Source: Peteryoungia wuzhouensis (GTDB lineage Bacteria > Pseudomonadota > Alphaproteobacteria > Rhizobiales > Rhizobiaceae). Taken from it: a stretch of 64,000 nt of DNA. Position 1 is the stretch's first letter, and each line of letters opens with the position of its first letter. The position numbers were made by a program, and so were the translations under genes. Of this stretch, positions 1 to 8,042 are shown piece by piece. The notes under the pieces are model-generated. The model was not told where the DNA came from. It searched no databases and saw nothing but the letters and a program-made list of their open reading frames with translations. The stretch lies in the NCBI RefSeq assembly GCF_003205195.1, contig NZ_QJRY01000008.1, forward strand, positions 262,963 through 326,962, in the 5' to 3' direction.

Positions 1-429
1 GGAGATCGGGGCTCCGGCACAGCCGCTGATGAAGCGCACGACAAGGGCGGAATGGAGATCGCTGACAAACAGGTTGAGCAGCGAGGCGAGCACGAAGATC
101 AGGATGCTCCATTCGGCGAAAGGCCGCAGTCCGTACTGCGCCCTCACCTTGAACAGAGCCAGCGACAGGGTTGCATAGGGCGCCACATAGGCCGCCGACA
201 ACCAGGCAGCCTCCGCCGCCGTTGCGGAGAACTGACCCTGCAGCTGATAGAGATTGGCGTTGACGATGTTCATACCCAGGCCCTGGGTGATGAACATCAA
301 GAGCCCGGAAGCGACGTAGATTGCAGCAAGCCACAGAGGCTTGGCTGGTGGCGGCGCCGGTGGCGATGCGGGAGCCTGCTCCGCTTCGGTGGGGGCTGTA
401 CCGCCCGATTGCTCGACAACCGTGCTCAT
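1..429 (-). CDS. MFS transporter, N-terminal part (runs off the window)
   Basis: Only the first 143 or so codons are present; the gene continues past base 1. The N-terminus is a cytoplasmic, Ala/Pro-rich tail of about 30 residues followed by alternating hydrophobic segments (WLAAIYVASGLLMFI, then AAWLSAAYVAPYATL, then SILIFVLASLLNLFV), the pattern of a major facilitator superfamily drug or metabolite exporter. The ATG overlaps the stop codon of the upstream marR-type gene (ATGA, 426-429), so the two are translationally coupled and the MarR protein most likely represses this exporter. The substrate cannot be told from the fragment; a multidrug or aromatic-acid efflux role is inferred only from the MarR-MFS pairing. 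Confidence 0.8.
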   Translation of the reverse strand, partial: MSTVVEQSGGTAPTEAEQAPASPPAPPPAKPLWLAAIYVASGLLMFITQGLGMNIVNANLYQLQGQFSATAAEAAWLSAAYVAPYATLSLALFKVRAQYGLRPFAEWSILIFVLASLLNLFVSDLHSALVVRFISGCAGAPIS

Positions 430-881
430 GACCGGACCTTTCCGACATCCAGTCGCTGGAGGTTGCGGACGAGGCGGCGAACGACAGACAGGGCGATCTC
501 GATGTCTTCTGCGGAAATGTCTTCGGCGATTTGTCCGCGCAGATCGCTGGCCAGCGCATGCATGCCCTTCGACGTCTCACGTCCGCCGGGGGTCATGTCG
601 ATGCGCTTGGCGCGCCGGTCGCTGGCGTCCTCGCTGCGCACGATGAGACCCTGTTTTTCCATGCCATCCAGCACACGCGCGAGTGTGGGCGTTTCGATTT
701 CCAGTTCCTCGGCGAGTTCTTTCTGTGTCAGCGGGCCACGACGGCTGATTGCGAACAAGGTGCGTGCCCGCGCCAAGGTCAGCCCCTCCTCGCGCACGAC
801 CGCATCAAAGAAGGCGCGAAGCTTGCGATTGAAGGCCGACATCTCGTCAAAGAGCTGCTCGTTCTGGGATGCACGGGACAT
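426..881 (-). CDS. MarR family transcriptional regulator
   Basis: A 151-residue winged-helix repressor of usual MarR length. The DNA-binding region is residues 40-105 (LTLARARTLFAISRRGPLTQKELAEELEIETPTLARVLDGMEKQGLIVR, ending in the wing with D-R-R-A-K). The start at 881 has a GAGG ribosome site eight bases upstream. It is cotranscribed with the downstream MFS gene through an ATGA overlap. A 9-bp inverted repeat 16-50 bases upstream of its start is a likely autoregulatory operator. MarR proteins of this arrangement usually release DNA on binding a small phenolic or toxic ligand; the ligand here is unknown. Confidence 0.88.
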   Translation of the reverse strand: MSRASQNEQLFDEMSAFNRKLRAFFDAVVREEGLTLARARTLFAISRRGPLTQKELAEELEIETPTLARVLDGMEKQGLIVRSEDASDRRAKRIDMTPGGRETSKGMHALASDLRGQIAEDISAEDIEIALSVVRRLVRNLQRLDVGKVRS

Positions 882-894
882 CGAATGTACCTCA

Positions 895-931
895 AATTAA
901 TTAGGCTGCTATCTATATTCACCCTAATTAA
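895..931. promoter_or_regulatory. Palindromic operator candidate for the MarR repressor
   Basis: TTAATTAGG at 897-905 is repeated in inverted orientation as CCTAATTAA at 923-931, with 17 bases between. The left arm also lies within AATTAATT (895-902). The site sits directly before the marR start and is far richer in A/T than its surroundings, as expected for a promoter covered by a dimeric repressor. Assignment to this MarR protein is inference. Confidence 0.6.
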
Positions 932-1183
932 TAGCCGGCCCAGTTTTTTCAAGTCTTTTGAAGCCATGGCAGCCATGTCGTACAATCATGGGTGCCGCAG
1001 CGATTCGTCGGCGAGCCGTCAAGTGCTTCGCCGGGACGTTCGACAAGTGCCGCCCGAACCACCTGTTGATAACTGGGGACAACCCGAAAAACGTGAGTGG
1101 GCGGGAGACGCTTGTTGACTGTGGCGACGCGGGTCGCCAAACCCTGATGCCACGCTCCCAACGACGAAGAAATTTGTGACACC
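932..1183. other. Non-coding region between marR and dnaB
   Basis: No convincing gene is present. The stretch must hold the dnaB promoter and leader. A sequence differing by one base from the DnaA box consensus (TTATCAACA on the minus strand) lies at 1064-1072, and a second weaker match follows. No terminator hairpin or RNA gene was recognised. Confidence 0.5.
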
Positions 1184-2689
1184 ATGATCGATGCCGTTCG
1201 CAACATTGCGCGCCCGCAGGCGCCTCAGGCCCCCGAACCGCTCTACCGGGAAGCGCCGAACAATATCGAAGCCGAGCAGGCGCTGCTCGGCGCGCTGCTG
1301 GTCAACAACGATGCCTATTACCGGGTCTCGGACTTTCTGAAAGCCGAACATCTTTACGAGCCGCTGCACCGGAAGATCTTCGAGGTGGCGTCCGAAATCA
1401 TCCGCATGGGCAAGACGGCAAACCCCGTCACCATCAAGACCTTCCTGCCGGCCGACCAGAAGGTCGGTGATCTCACGGTTGCGCAATATCTTGCGCGGCT
1501 GGCGTCCGAAGCCGTCACAATCATCAATGCGGAAGATTATGGTCGCGCTATCTATGATCTGGCGCTGCGCCGCTCGCTGATCCAGATTGGCGAGGACGTC
1601 GTCAACATCGCCTATGACGCGCCGCTCGACATGCCGCCGCAGGCGCAGATCGAAGACACCGAGCGCCGGCTCTTCGCGCTCGCCGAAAACGGCCGCTACG
1701 ACGGCGGCTTCCAGTCCTTCTCAGATGCTGTTGCCCAGGCCGTCGACATGGCGGGTGCCGCCTTCGAGCGCGACGGTAACCTCTCGGGTATCTCGACCGG
1801 CATCAGCTCGCTCGATTCGAAGATGGGCGGGTTGCAGCGCTCCGACTTGATCGTGCTTGCCGGACGTCCGGGTATGGGTAAGACCTCGCTTGCCACGAAC
1901 ATCGCCTGGAACATCGCGGCAGCCTATGAGCCGGAAGTTCTGCCGGATGGCTCCTTCAAGGCGAAGAACGGCGGCGTCGTCGGCTTCTACTCGCTCGAAA
2001 TGTCGTCCGAACAGCTTGCCACCCGTATCATGTCCGAGCAGACGGAAGTCTCCTCGTCGAAGATCCGTCGTGGTGAGATCACCGAACACGAATTCGAAAA
2101 GCTGGTCGGCTTTTCCCAGACCATGCAGAAGGTGCCGCTGTTCATCGACCAGACCGGTGGCATCTCGATCGCCCAGCTTTCAGCCCGTGCGCGCCGCCTG
2201 AAGCGCCAGCGCGGCCTCGATTGCCTGGTGGTGGACTATATCCAGCTGATGACGGGTGCCGGCAAGGCGGGTGAAAACCGCGTGCAGGAAATCACCCAGA
2301 TCACCACGGGCCTGAAATCGCTCGGCAAGGAACTGGCCGTGCCGATCATTGCGCTGTCGCAGCTGTCGCGTCAGGTGGAAAGCCGCGAAGACAAGCGCCC
2401 CCAGCTCTCCGACCTTCGCGAATCGGGCTCGATCGAGCAGGACGCCGACGTCGTGCTCTTCGTGTTCCGCGAAGAATATTACGTGAAGAACCTCGAACCG
2501 CGCGATCTCGCCGATCCCAAATATCCGGAATGGGAAGCGCTGATGGACAAGGTGAAGGGCACAGCCGACGTCATCATCGCCAAGCAGCGTCACGGACCGA
2601 CCGGCACCGTCAAGCTCGCCTTCCAGTCGGAATTCACCCGCTTTGCGGATCTGGCCGATCCGAGCTTCATTCAATACGAAGAGCCGTGA
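1184..2689 (+). CDS. dnaB: Replicative DNA helicase DnaB
   Basis: DnaB is the hexameric 5'-3' helicase that unwinds DNA ahead of the replication fork. The 501-residue product has the DnaB N-terminal helical domain (about residues 20-125, beginning with the typical PNNIEAEQALLGALL) and a RecA-like C-terminal ATPase domain. The Walker A motif GRPGMGKT is at 227-234 and the Walker B region (LVVDYIQLM) near 348-356; LRESGSIEQDADVV follows near 410. Length matches the family. It heads the conserved rhizobial order dnaB-alr-radA-cvpA-purF, here interrupted by azlCD/araC on the opposite strand. A terminator hairpin follows directly. Confidence 0.98.
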   Translation: MIDAVRNIARPQAPQAPEPLYREAPNNIEAEQALLGALLVNNDAYYRVSDFLKAEHLYEPLHRKIFEVASEIIRMGKTANPVTIKTFLPADQKVGDLTVAQYLARLASEAVTIINAEDYGRAIYDLALRRSLIQIGEDVVNIAYDAPLDMPPQAQIEDTERRLFALAENGRYDGGFQSFSDAVAQAVDMAGAAFERDGNLSGISTGISSLDSKMGGLQRSDLIVLAGRPGMGKTSLATNIAWNIAAAYEPEVLPDGSFKAKNGGVVGFYSLEMSSEQLATRIMSEQTEVSSSKIRRGEITEHEFEKLVGFSQTMQKVPLFIDQTGGISIAQLSARARRLKRQRGLDCLVVDYIQLMTGAGKAGENRVQEITQITTGLKSLGKELAVPIIALSQLSRQVESREDKRPQLSDLRESGSIEQDADVVLFVFREEYYVKNLEPRDLADPKYPEWEALMDKVKGTADVIIAKQRHGPTGTVKLAFQSEFTRFADLADPSFIQYEEP

Positions 2690-2695
2690 GATCGA

Positions 2696-2718
2696 GGGCG
2701 CCGCGAGGCGCCCTTTCT
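2696..2718 (+). terminator. Rho-independent terminator after dnaB
   Basis: GGGCGCC (2696-2702), loop GCGA, GGCGCCC (2707-2713), then TTTCT. It begins six bases after the dnaB stop and separates it from the convergent azlD gene. Confidence 0.7.
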
Positions 2719-2733
2719 GCATCTGCATCTGCG

Positions 2734-3036
2734 TCAGAGGCCGGCAGCGCGCAGAAGCGCCACCGAGACGACGCCGAGCGCTGCTGCCGGCAACAGGGAC
2801 AGGCGGAGTGCCGCCACGACCACGATCACGCATCCAATCGTCTCCGGCCAGCCGGTGGCAAAGGCCGTTGGTGCGACGACGGCCATCAGCACGGCGGGCG
2901 GCACGGTGGCCAGCGCTTTTTCGGCGCCCGCACCGAGTTTGAGGCGACGCACGAGGAACGCGCCGGAGAAGCGGGTGAAGACGGTGGCGGCCATCATGCC
3001 GAGGATGGTGGCGAGGGTTGCCGGATCAAGCGTCAT
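2734..3036 (-). CDS. azlD: AzlD family branched-chain amino acid exporter subunit
   Basis: A 100-residue, very hydrophobic protein with three to four predicted membrane segments, matching the AzlD family in size. AzlD works with the larger AzlC subunit as an inner-membrane exporter of branched-chain amino acids. The start codon overlaps the azlC stop (ATGA, 3033-3036), so the two subunits are translationally coupled. The family signature TRFSGAFL is seen near residue 20. Substrate specificity is known only for a few family members, so leucine or isoleucine analogue export here is inference. Confidence 0.88.
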   Translation of the reverse strand: MTLDPATLATILGMMAATVFTRFSGAFLVRRLKLGAGAEKALATVPPAVLMAVVAPTAFATGWPETIGCVIVVVAALRLSLLPAAALGVVSVALLRAAGL

Positions 3037-3734
3037 GCCACCTGCTCCTTCTGCGTAAGCGGGATAAAGGCAGCCCCGAGGCCGGCGAGCGCGCCAGCGG
3101 CGATGTACCAGGCGCCGGGCACCAGTGCGTGGACGGTCAGTGCCGCAACACCACTTGCGGCCAGCACCAGCCCGGTCTCCCTGCCCTTCCAGAATCCCGT
3201 CAGCAGTACGATGAAGACCGCCGGGAAGGCGAAATCCAGGCCATAGACGGCGATGTCGCCGATCAGCGCTCCGAAGAGTGCGCCGGCCAGGCTCGAGGCC
3301 ACCCAGCCGAGATAGAAGGGCAAGGCAAGCCCCAGGTAAAAGGCGGGGGTCAAGACCGTCGTCCTCGCCCGCGCCTCCGCCAGGGCCCAGTTCTCATCGG
3401 CCATGACGAAGAGCGTCGGCAGCTTCTGCCAGGGGCGAAAGAGGCCAAGGCTGCGCTCCAGCGAGGCCCCCATCAGGATGTGGCGGAGATTGACAAGCAG
3501 GGCCGCGAAGCCGAGCGCCGTCCAGGAGGCCGGGTGGCTCCACAGATCCATGGCGACGAACTGCGAACCGCCGGCAAAGACGAGCGCGCTCATCAGCACC
3601 GTCTCCAGCGGCGACAAGCCATTGCCGGTCGCCACCGCGCCGAAGACGAAGCCGATGGGGGCCGCAGCGATGATCAAGGGAAGAATGGCGCGAAAGCCGT
3701 CGATGGCTTCGCGGCGGAATGCATGTTCTGTCAT
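3033..3734 (-). CDS. azlC: AzlC family branched-chain amino acid permease
   Basis: The 233-residue product has the AzlC signature at its N-terminus (GFRAILPLIIAAAPIGFVFG) and the conserved LVNLRHILMGASL near residue 100, with seven to eight hydrophobic segments. It is the large subunit of the AzlCD exporter. A strong AGGAGGT ribosome site precedes the start at 3734. The neighbouring AraC-type gene on the same strand, ending 68 bases upstream of azlC, is the likely regulator; AzlCD pairs are often linked to AraC or Lrp regulators. In related genomes dnaB and alr are adjacent, so this trio looks like an insertion. Confidence 0.9.
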   Translation of the reverse strand: MTEHAFRREAIDGFRAILPLIIAAAPIGFVFGAVATGNGLSPLETVLMSALVFAGGSQFVAMDLWSHPASWTALGFAALLVNLRHILMGASLERSLGLFRPWQKLPTLFVMADENWALAEARARTTVLTPAFYLGLALPFYLGWVASSLAGALFGALIGDIAVYGLDFAFPAVFIVLLTGFWKGRETGLVLAASGVAALTVHALVPGAWYIAAGALAGLGAAFIPLTQKEQVA

Positions 3735-3801
3735 GGGACCTCCTGTTGGCGGAGGATCTAGCCGGCTTGGTCGGCGTGGTCTTGAACGAAAGTGACCGAA
3801 G

Positions 3802-4665
3802 TCAACCGGCGCGAAAGACGGCGGGCGTTAGGCCCGTGCGCGCCTTGAACTGACGCGTCAGATGCGCCTGATCGGCAAAGCCGCAGGCCTGGGCGGTGTC
3901 GGACGGCGTTGCGCCGCAACGCAGCAGATGTCGCGCATGGCGGATGCGCAGGTCCGTCTGGAAGGCATGCGGCGTGATGAAATAGTGCTTGCGAAAGGCG
4001 CGGATCATGTGAGCGCGGCTGAGACCGGCGACCCTGGCCAGGGTTTCCAGGCCCAGTTCCTCGGCGAAATGTTCGGCGATGTAATCGCGCACGCGGCGCA
4101 TGGCGAGCGGCTCGCCGTAATCGGGCGCGCGAATGATTTCGCTGCCGTGGCGGGCAAACATGGTGGCGAGCACGGAGTACATGCTCTCCTCGCCCTCCAG
4201 CGCGCTCGTGTCCCCATCCTCCAACCGTCGGTGCGCCACGTTGAAGGCGCGGGCCAGTTCCGGATCGGTGAGCAACTGCCGCCCGAAACTGGGGCTGCCG
4301 TGAAAGGCCTTGCCGGTGACGTCCTCGATGATCTCCACCAGCAGTTCAGTATCCGGATAGATCATCCGGTACCGGTATCCATCAGGCTCGCCCGGCTGGC
4401 CGTCATGCACTTCGCCGGGATTGATCAGGTAGAGAGCACCTGGCCCGGTAAACTCGCGGGTGCCCCGGATGCTCGCCACCTGGCAGCCCTTCTCGATCGC
4501 GCCGATCGAAAAGGTGTCGTGTGAATGGGGCGAGAATTCGTGGGTGATGAAAGAGGCCGTCAGGCATTCCATCGCGCGGAAACGCCCATCACGCCAGAAG
4601 CGCGTCCGCTCGATCCTAGAGACCGGATAGGCTTCGGCCGCCTGCTGCTGCGAAACACTGTGCAT
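3802..4665 (-). CDS. AraC family transcriptional regulator
   Basis: A 287-residue protein with an N-terminal cupin-like effector domain (about residues 20-150) and a C-terminal pair of helix-turn-helix motifs (about 185-285: LGLETLARVAGLSRAHMIRAFRK, then ATPSDTAQACGFADQAHLTRQF). This is the standard AraC layout. It lies just upstream of azlC on the same strand and probably controls azlCD. It is divergent from alr, with an 86-base gap that must hold both promoters. The effector is likely an amino acid but this is a guess from context. Confidence 0.88.
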   Translation of the reverse strand: MHSVSQQQAAEAYPVSRIERTRFWRDGRFRAMECLTASFITHEFSPHSHDTFSIGAIEKGCQVASIRGTREFTGPGALYLINPGEVHDGQPGEPDGYRYRMIYPDTELLVEIIEDVTGKAFHGSPSFGRQLLTDPELARAFNVAHRRLEDGDTSALEGEESMYSVLATMFARHGSEIIRAPDYGEPLAMRRVRDYIAEHFAEELGLETLARVAGLSRAHMIRAFRKHYFITPHAFQTDLRIRHARHLLRCGATPSDTAQACGFADQAHLTRQFKARTGLTPAVFRAG

Positions 4666-4751
4666 AGCAGCATAATATCCGGCGGCCGCATTTTCGTCTT
4701 GAAGAAAAGTGCTAGGGTCGCTCGATCCCGCCCTAAAGACGCAAAGTTATC

Positions 4752-5918
4752 ATGACCGACAGATTTGACATCATCGACGCGCCGGACGATTTCCTGGCCG
4801 CTCCGCTCCGCCTGACGGTGGACCTTTCCGCCATCGCCGACAACTGGCGCGACATGGCAAAGCGCTCGGGCAAGGCGCGGACGGCGGCCGTGGTCAAGGC
4901 CGATGCCTATGGCCTCGGGATCGAGGATGTCGGACAGGTGCTCTACCATGCCGGCGCGCGGGACTTCTTCGTCGCCGTGCCGGCCGAGGGCGTAACCCTC
5001 AGGCCGTACGCGCCGGAGGCGCGGATCTTCGTTCTCTCCGGCATCTGGCCGGGCCAGGAAGAGGTGTTCTTCGACAACGATCTCGTGCCGGTCATCGCAT
5101 CGGAGGAGCAGCTGGCCTTCTGGATGGCGCTTCTGTCGGAGCGCGGCCCCTACCCTTGCGCGCTGCATGTCGATACCGGCTTCAACCGGCTCGGCCTGCC
5201 GATGGCAGAAGCGATTGCGCTGACCGACGACGTCTCGCGCCCGGCGAGCCTTGATCCCGTTCTGGTCATGAGCCACCTCGCCTGCGGCGACGATCCATCG
5301 TCGCCGATGAACCGGCAGCAGCTTGAGTCTTTCCGGCAGGTTAGCGCGGCTTTCGAAGGCGTTGATTCAAGCCTTTCAGCGTCTGCCGGCACCTTCCTCG
5401 GTTCGGACTACCACTTCGATCTCACCCGTCCCGGCATCGCGCTTTATGGCGGCGAAGCGGTCAATGGGGTGAAGAACCCGATGCGCAGCGTCATTAAGGC
5501 GGAAGCGCGCATCCTGCAGGTGCGCGAGGCCAAGGCCGGAGAGACGGTGAGCTATGGCGCCAGCCATACGCTTTCCCGCGACAGCCGGCTGGCGATCGCC
5601 TCCGTCGGCTATGCGGACGGCTATCTGCGCAATCTCTCCGGCGCCGGTATCCCACTTCGGCAGACCGGCCTTGCCGGCGCGCACGGCGTGATCGGCGGCA
5701 AGCCGGTGCCCGTCGTCGGCCGTGTGACGATGGACCAGACGATCTTTGACGTGACCGATCTTGCACCGAATGCCGTGCGCGGCGGCGATTATATCGAGCT
5801 GGTCGGCCCCTCCATGCCGCTCGACGATGTGGCGCGGGCAGCCGGCACGATCGGCTACGAAATGCTGACAGGACTGGGTCTGCGCTACGAACGGCTCTAT
5901 ATCGAGGGCGACGACTGA
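4752..5918 (+). CDS. alr: Alanine racemase
   Basis: This PLP enzyme interconverts L- and D-alanine, supplying D-alanine for peptidoglycan. The 388-residue product has the PLP-lysine motif AVVKADAYGLG with Lys49 and the catalytic tyrosine region SYGAS near residue 268, followed by GYADGY and the conserved GRVTMDQ. Fold type III barrel and C-terminal beta domain are both complete. It belongs to the dnaB-alr-radA block. A catabolic DadX-like role is less likely because no dadA is adjacent. Confidence 0.95.
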   Translation: MTDRFDIIDAPDDFLAAPLRLTVDLSAIADNWRDMAKRSGKARTAAVVKADAYGLGIEDVGQVLYHAGARDFFVAVPAEGVTLRPYAPEARIFVLSGIWPGQEEVFFDNDLVPVIASEEQLAFWMALLSERGPYPCALHVDTGFNRLGLPMAEAIALTDDVSRPASLDPVLVMSHLACGDDPSSPMNRQQLESFRQVSAAFEGVDSSLSASAGTFLGSDYHFDLTRPGIALYGGEAVNGVKNPMRSVIKAEARILQVREAKAGETVSYGASHTLSRDSRLAIASVGYADGYLRNLSGAGIPLRQTGLAGAHGVIGGKPVPVVGRVTMDQTIFDVTDLAPNAVRGGDYIELVGPSMPLDDVARAAGTIGYEMLTGLGLRYERLYIEGDD

Positions 5919-5991
5919 GGACTGGCGCGGACCGATTTGTTCTGCTATTGTTCCCCCGCGATCCCATTTACGTCACTGTACGGAGTCCACC

Positions 5992-6246
5992 GTGCCGAGC
6001 ATCCAGTTGAGCCAACAAGACGCCGAATTTGTCGAGGAACAGATGAATTCTGGCCTCTACGAGAGCGCTGACGCGGTGATCACGGCCGGCCTTGCGCTGC
6101 TGCGAGAGCAGGAGAAGGCCACTCTTCGCATGCTCATCCAGGAGGGGATCGATGACGTTGAAGCGGGACGCGTCCACACCTATGAAAATGCCGAGGCTTT
6201 CTTAGCCGACATGAAGCGTATGTTCGAAGATGCCCGCGAGCCGTAA
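5992..6246 (+). CDS. ParD-like antitoxin (ribbon-helix-helix)
   Basis: An 84-residue acidic protein beginning MPSIQLSQQDAEFVEEQM, the N-terminal strand-helix of CopG/ParD-type antitoxins, with the typical segment YESADAVITAGLALLREQE near residues 22-40. The C-terminal half is charged and probably wraps the toxin. The start is GTG at 5992. It overlaps the toxin gene by 17 bases, as usual in parDE operons. ParD represses the operon and neutralises ParE. It is inserted between alr and radA, which are otherwise neighbours in this order. Confidence 0.88.
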   Translation: MPSIQLSQQDAEFVEEQMNSGLYESADAVITAGLALLREQEKATLRMLIQEGIDDVEAGRVHTYENAEAFLADMKRMFEDAREP

Positions 6247-6544
6247 TGTCATCTGGTCCAGCGCAGCGCGGCGTGACATGCAAAGGATCTACTTCCACAT
6301 TGCGCAGTTCAGCCCTTCATCTGCAGACACCTTCACACTCGATCTATATCGCAAAATTGAATCCCTTGCCGAACTCGGGCTCACTGGCATCCGACCTCCT
6401 GGTTTGGGCAATGTCATTCGCGTTTTCACCTATCGAGACCGCCGCTTCTTTGTCCGGGTCTCCGATCAATCGCTGACCGTGCTGCGCGTCATGCACGGCC
6501 GCCAAGACATATCTCCCAACGACTTCCCCGAAAGCGATCCGTAA
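6230..6544 (+). CDS. ParE/RelE family toxin
   Basis: A 104-residue basic protein with the RelE/ParE fold pattern: N-terminal VIWSSAARRDMQRIYFHIA helix pair, a central IRPPGLGNVIRVFTYRDRRFFVRV sheet, and a terminal LTVLRVMHGRQDI strand. ParE toxins inhibit DNA gyrase, whereas RelE members cut mRNA on ribosomes; the sequence is closer to ParE and the partner is ParD-like. Translation starts inside the antitoxin gene. The stop codon is only three bases before the radA start, so radA may be read through from this operon. Confidence 0.88.
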   Translation: MPASRNVIWSSAARRDMQRIYFHIAQFSPSSADTFTLDLYRKIESLAELGLTGIRPPGLGNVIRVFTYRDRRFFVRVSDQSLTVLRVMHGRQDISPNDFPESDP

Positions 6545-6547
6545 TTC

Positions 6548-7951
6548 ATGGCCAAAGCCAAGACCCAATTCATCTGCCAGAACTGTGGCACGGTTCACTC
6601 CCGCTGGGCGGGCAAATGCGATGGCTGTGGCGAGTGGAACACCATCGTCGAGGAAGATCCCATGGGCGGGATTGGCTCCGGCCCCGGCAAGGTGCCGAAG
6701 AAGGGGCGTCCCGTCACGCTGACATCCCTCTCCGGCGAAATCGAGGAAGCGCCGCGCATTCCGACCGGCATGGGCGAACTGGACCGGGCCACCGGCGGCG
6801 GTTTCGTGCGCGGATCGGCGGTGCTGATCGGCGGCGATCCCGGGATTGGCAAATCGACGCTGCTGATGCAGGCGGCGGCAGCGCTTGCAAGGCGCGGTCA
6901 TCGCGTCATCTATGTCTCGGGCGAAGAGGCGGTCGCGCAGGTCAGGCTTCGGGCACAGCGGCTGGGGGCTGCCGATACCGATGTGCTGCTCGCCGCCGAG
7001 ACGAATGTCGAGGACATTCTCGCCACCATATCGGAGGGCAAACGGCCGGATCTCGTGATCATCGATTCCATCCAGACGCTGTGGAGCGATACCGCCGACA
7101 GCGCGCCGGGTACCGTCACCCAGGTGCGCACCGGCGTGCAGGCGATGATCCGCTATGCCAAGCAGACGGGCGCGACCATGGTGCTGGTCGGCCATGTCAC
7201 GAAGGAGGGCCAGATCGCCGGTCCCCGCGTCGTCGAGCACATGGTCGATGCGGTCCTCTATTTCGAAGGCGATCGTGGCCATCACTACCGCATCCTGCGC
7301 ACCGTCAAGAACCGCTTTGGGCCGACAGACGAGATCGGCGTCTTCGAAATGTCCGACAAGGGTCTGCGCGAGGTTGCCAACCCTTCAGAGCTTTTCCTCG
7401 GCGAGCGCAATGAAAAGGCGCCGGGCGCTGCCGTCTTTGCCGGCATGGAGGGCACCCGCCCCGTGCTCGTCGAAGTGCAGGCGTTGGTCGCCGCGACCTC
7501 GCTCGGAACACCGCGGCGCGCGGTGGTCGGCTGGGATTCGTCACGGCTTGCCATGATTTTGGCGGTATTGGAGGCGCATTGCGGGGTGCGGCTGGGGCAG
7601 CATGACGTCTACCTCAACGTCGCCGGTGGTTACCGGATCAGCGAACCTGCAGCGGATATGGCCATTGTCTCGGCTTTGGTTTCATCGCTTGCCGGTCTTG
7701 CCCTTCCGGCCGATTGCGTCTATTTCGGCGAAGTCAGCCTGTCAGGGGCGGTGCGGCCGGTGTCGCATACGGCCCAGAGGCTGAAAGAGGCGGAAAAGCT
7801 CGGTTTCTCCGCTGCGGTCCTGCCGGCTGCCTCACCGGACCTTCCCAAGGGTTCGAAGGGCAAATGGAGGGAAGTGGACAGCCTGCCCGATCTCGTGGCG
7901 CGCATCGCCGGCTCCCGGCTGAAAGCGCCAGTTGATCAGGAGGATGGTTGA
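6548..7951 (+). CDS. radA: DNA repair protein RadA
   Basis: RadA (Sms) is a RecA-like branch-migration helicase that processes recombination intermediates. The 467-residue protein has a C4 zinc finger (Cys10, Cys13, Cys24, Cys27), Walker A GGDPGIGKST at about 95-104, the family-specific KNRFG motif at about 254-258 and a C-terminal Lon-protease-like domain (about 290-455). It is full length. The start is three bases after parE, with no clear ribosome site of its own, suggesting coupling. Confidence 0.97.
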   Translation: MAKAKTQFICQNCGTVHSRWAGKCDGCGEWNTIVEEDPMGGIGSGPGKVPKKGRPVTLTSLSGEIEEAPRIPTGMGELDRATGGGFVRGSAVLIGGDPGIGKSTLLMQAAAALARRGHRVIYVSGEEAVAQVRLRAQRLGAADTDVLLAAETNVEDILATISEGKRPDLVIIDSIQTLWSDTADSAPGTVTQVRTGVQAMIRYAKQTGATMVLVGHVTKEGQIAGPRVVEHMVDAVLYFEGDRGHHYRILRTVKNRFGPTDEIGVFEMSDKGLREVANPSELFLGERNEKAPGAAVFAGMEGTRPVLVEVQALVAATSLGTPRRAVVGWDSSRLAMILAVLEAHCGVRLGQHDVYLNVAGGYRISEPAADMAIVSALVSSLAGLALPADCVYFGEVSLSGAVRPVSHTAQRLKEAEKLGFSAAVLPAASPDLPKGSKGKWREVDSLPDLVARIAGSRLKAPVDQEDG

Positions 7952-8042
7952 TCCGGTCCGACGCGTGACACGCACGCGTTCCGGCGGAATCGCGGTGACA
8001 ATCAGGCCGGTTCCGATCGGCTAAGTCTTGGAGTTGGTGTCT

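Noticed and set aside
2719..2733. Short GCATCT repeats after the dnaB terminator
   Set aside because: Two to three copies of six bases, too short to carry meaning.
8028..8042. Five extra codons before cvpA (TTG start)
   Set aside because: GGAG lies inside this stretch at the right distance from ATG 8043, which is therefore the likely start.
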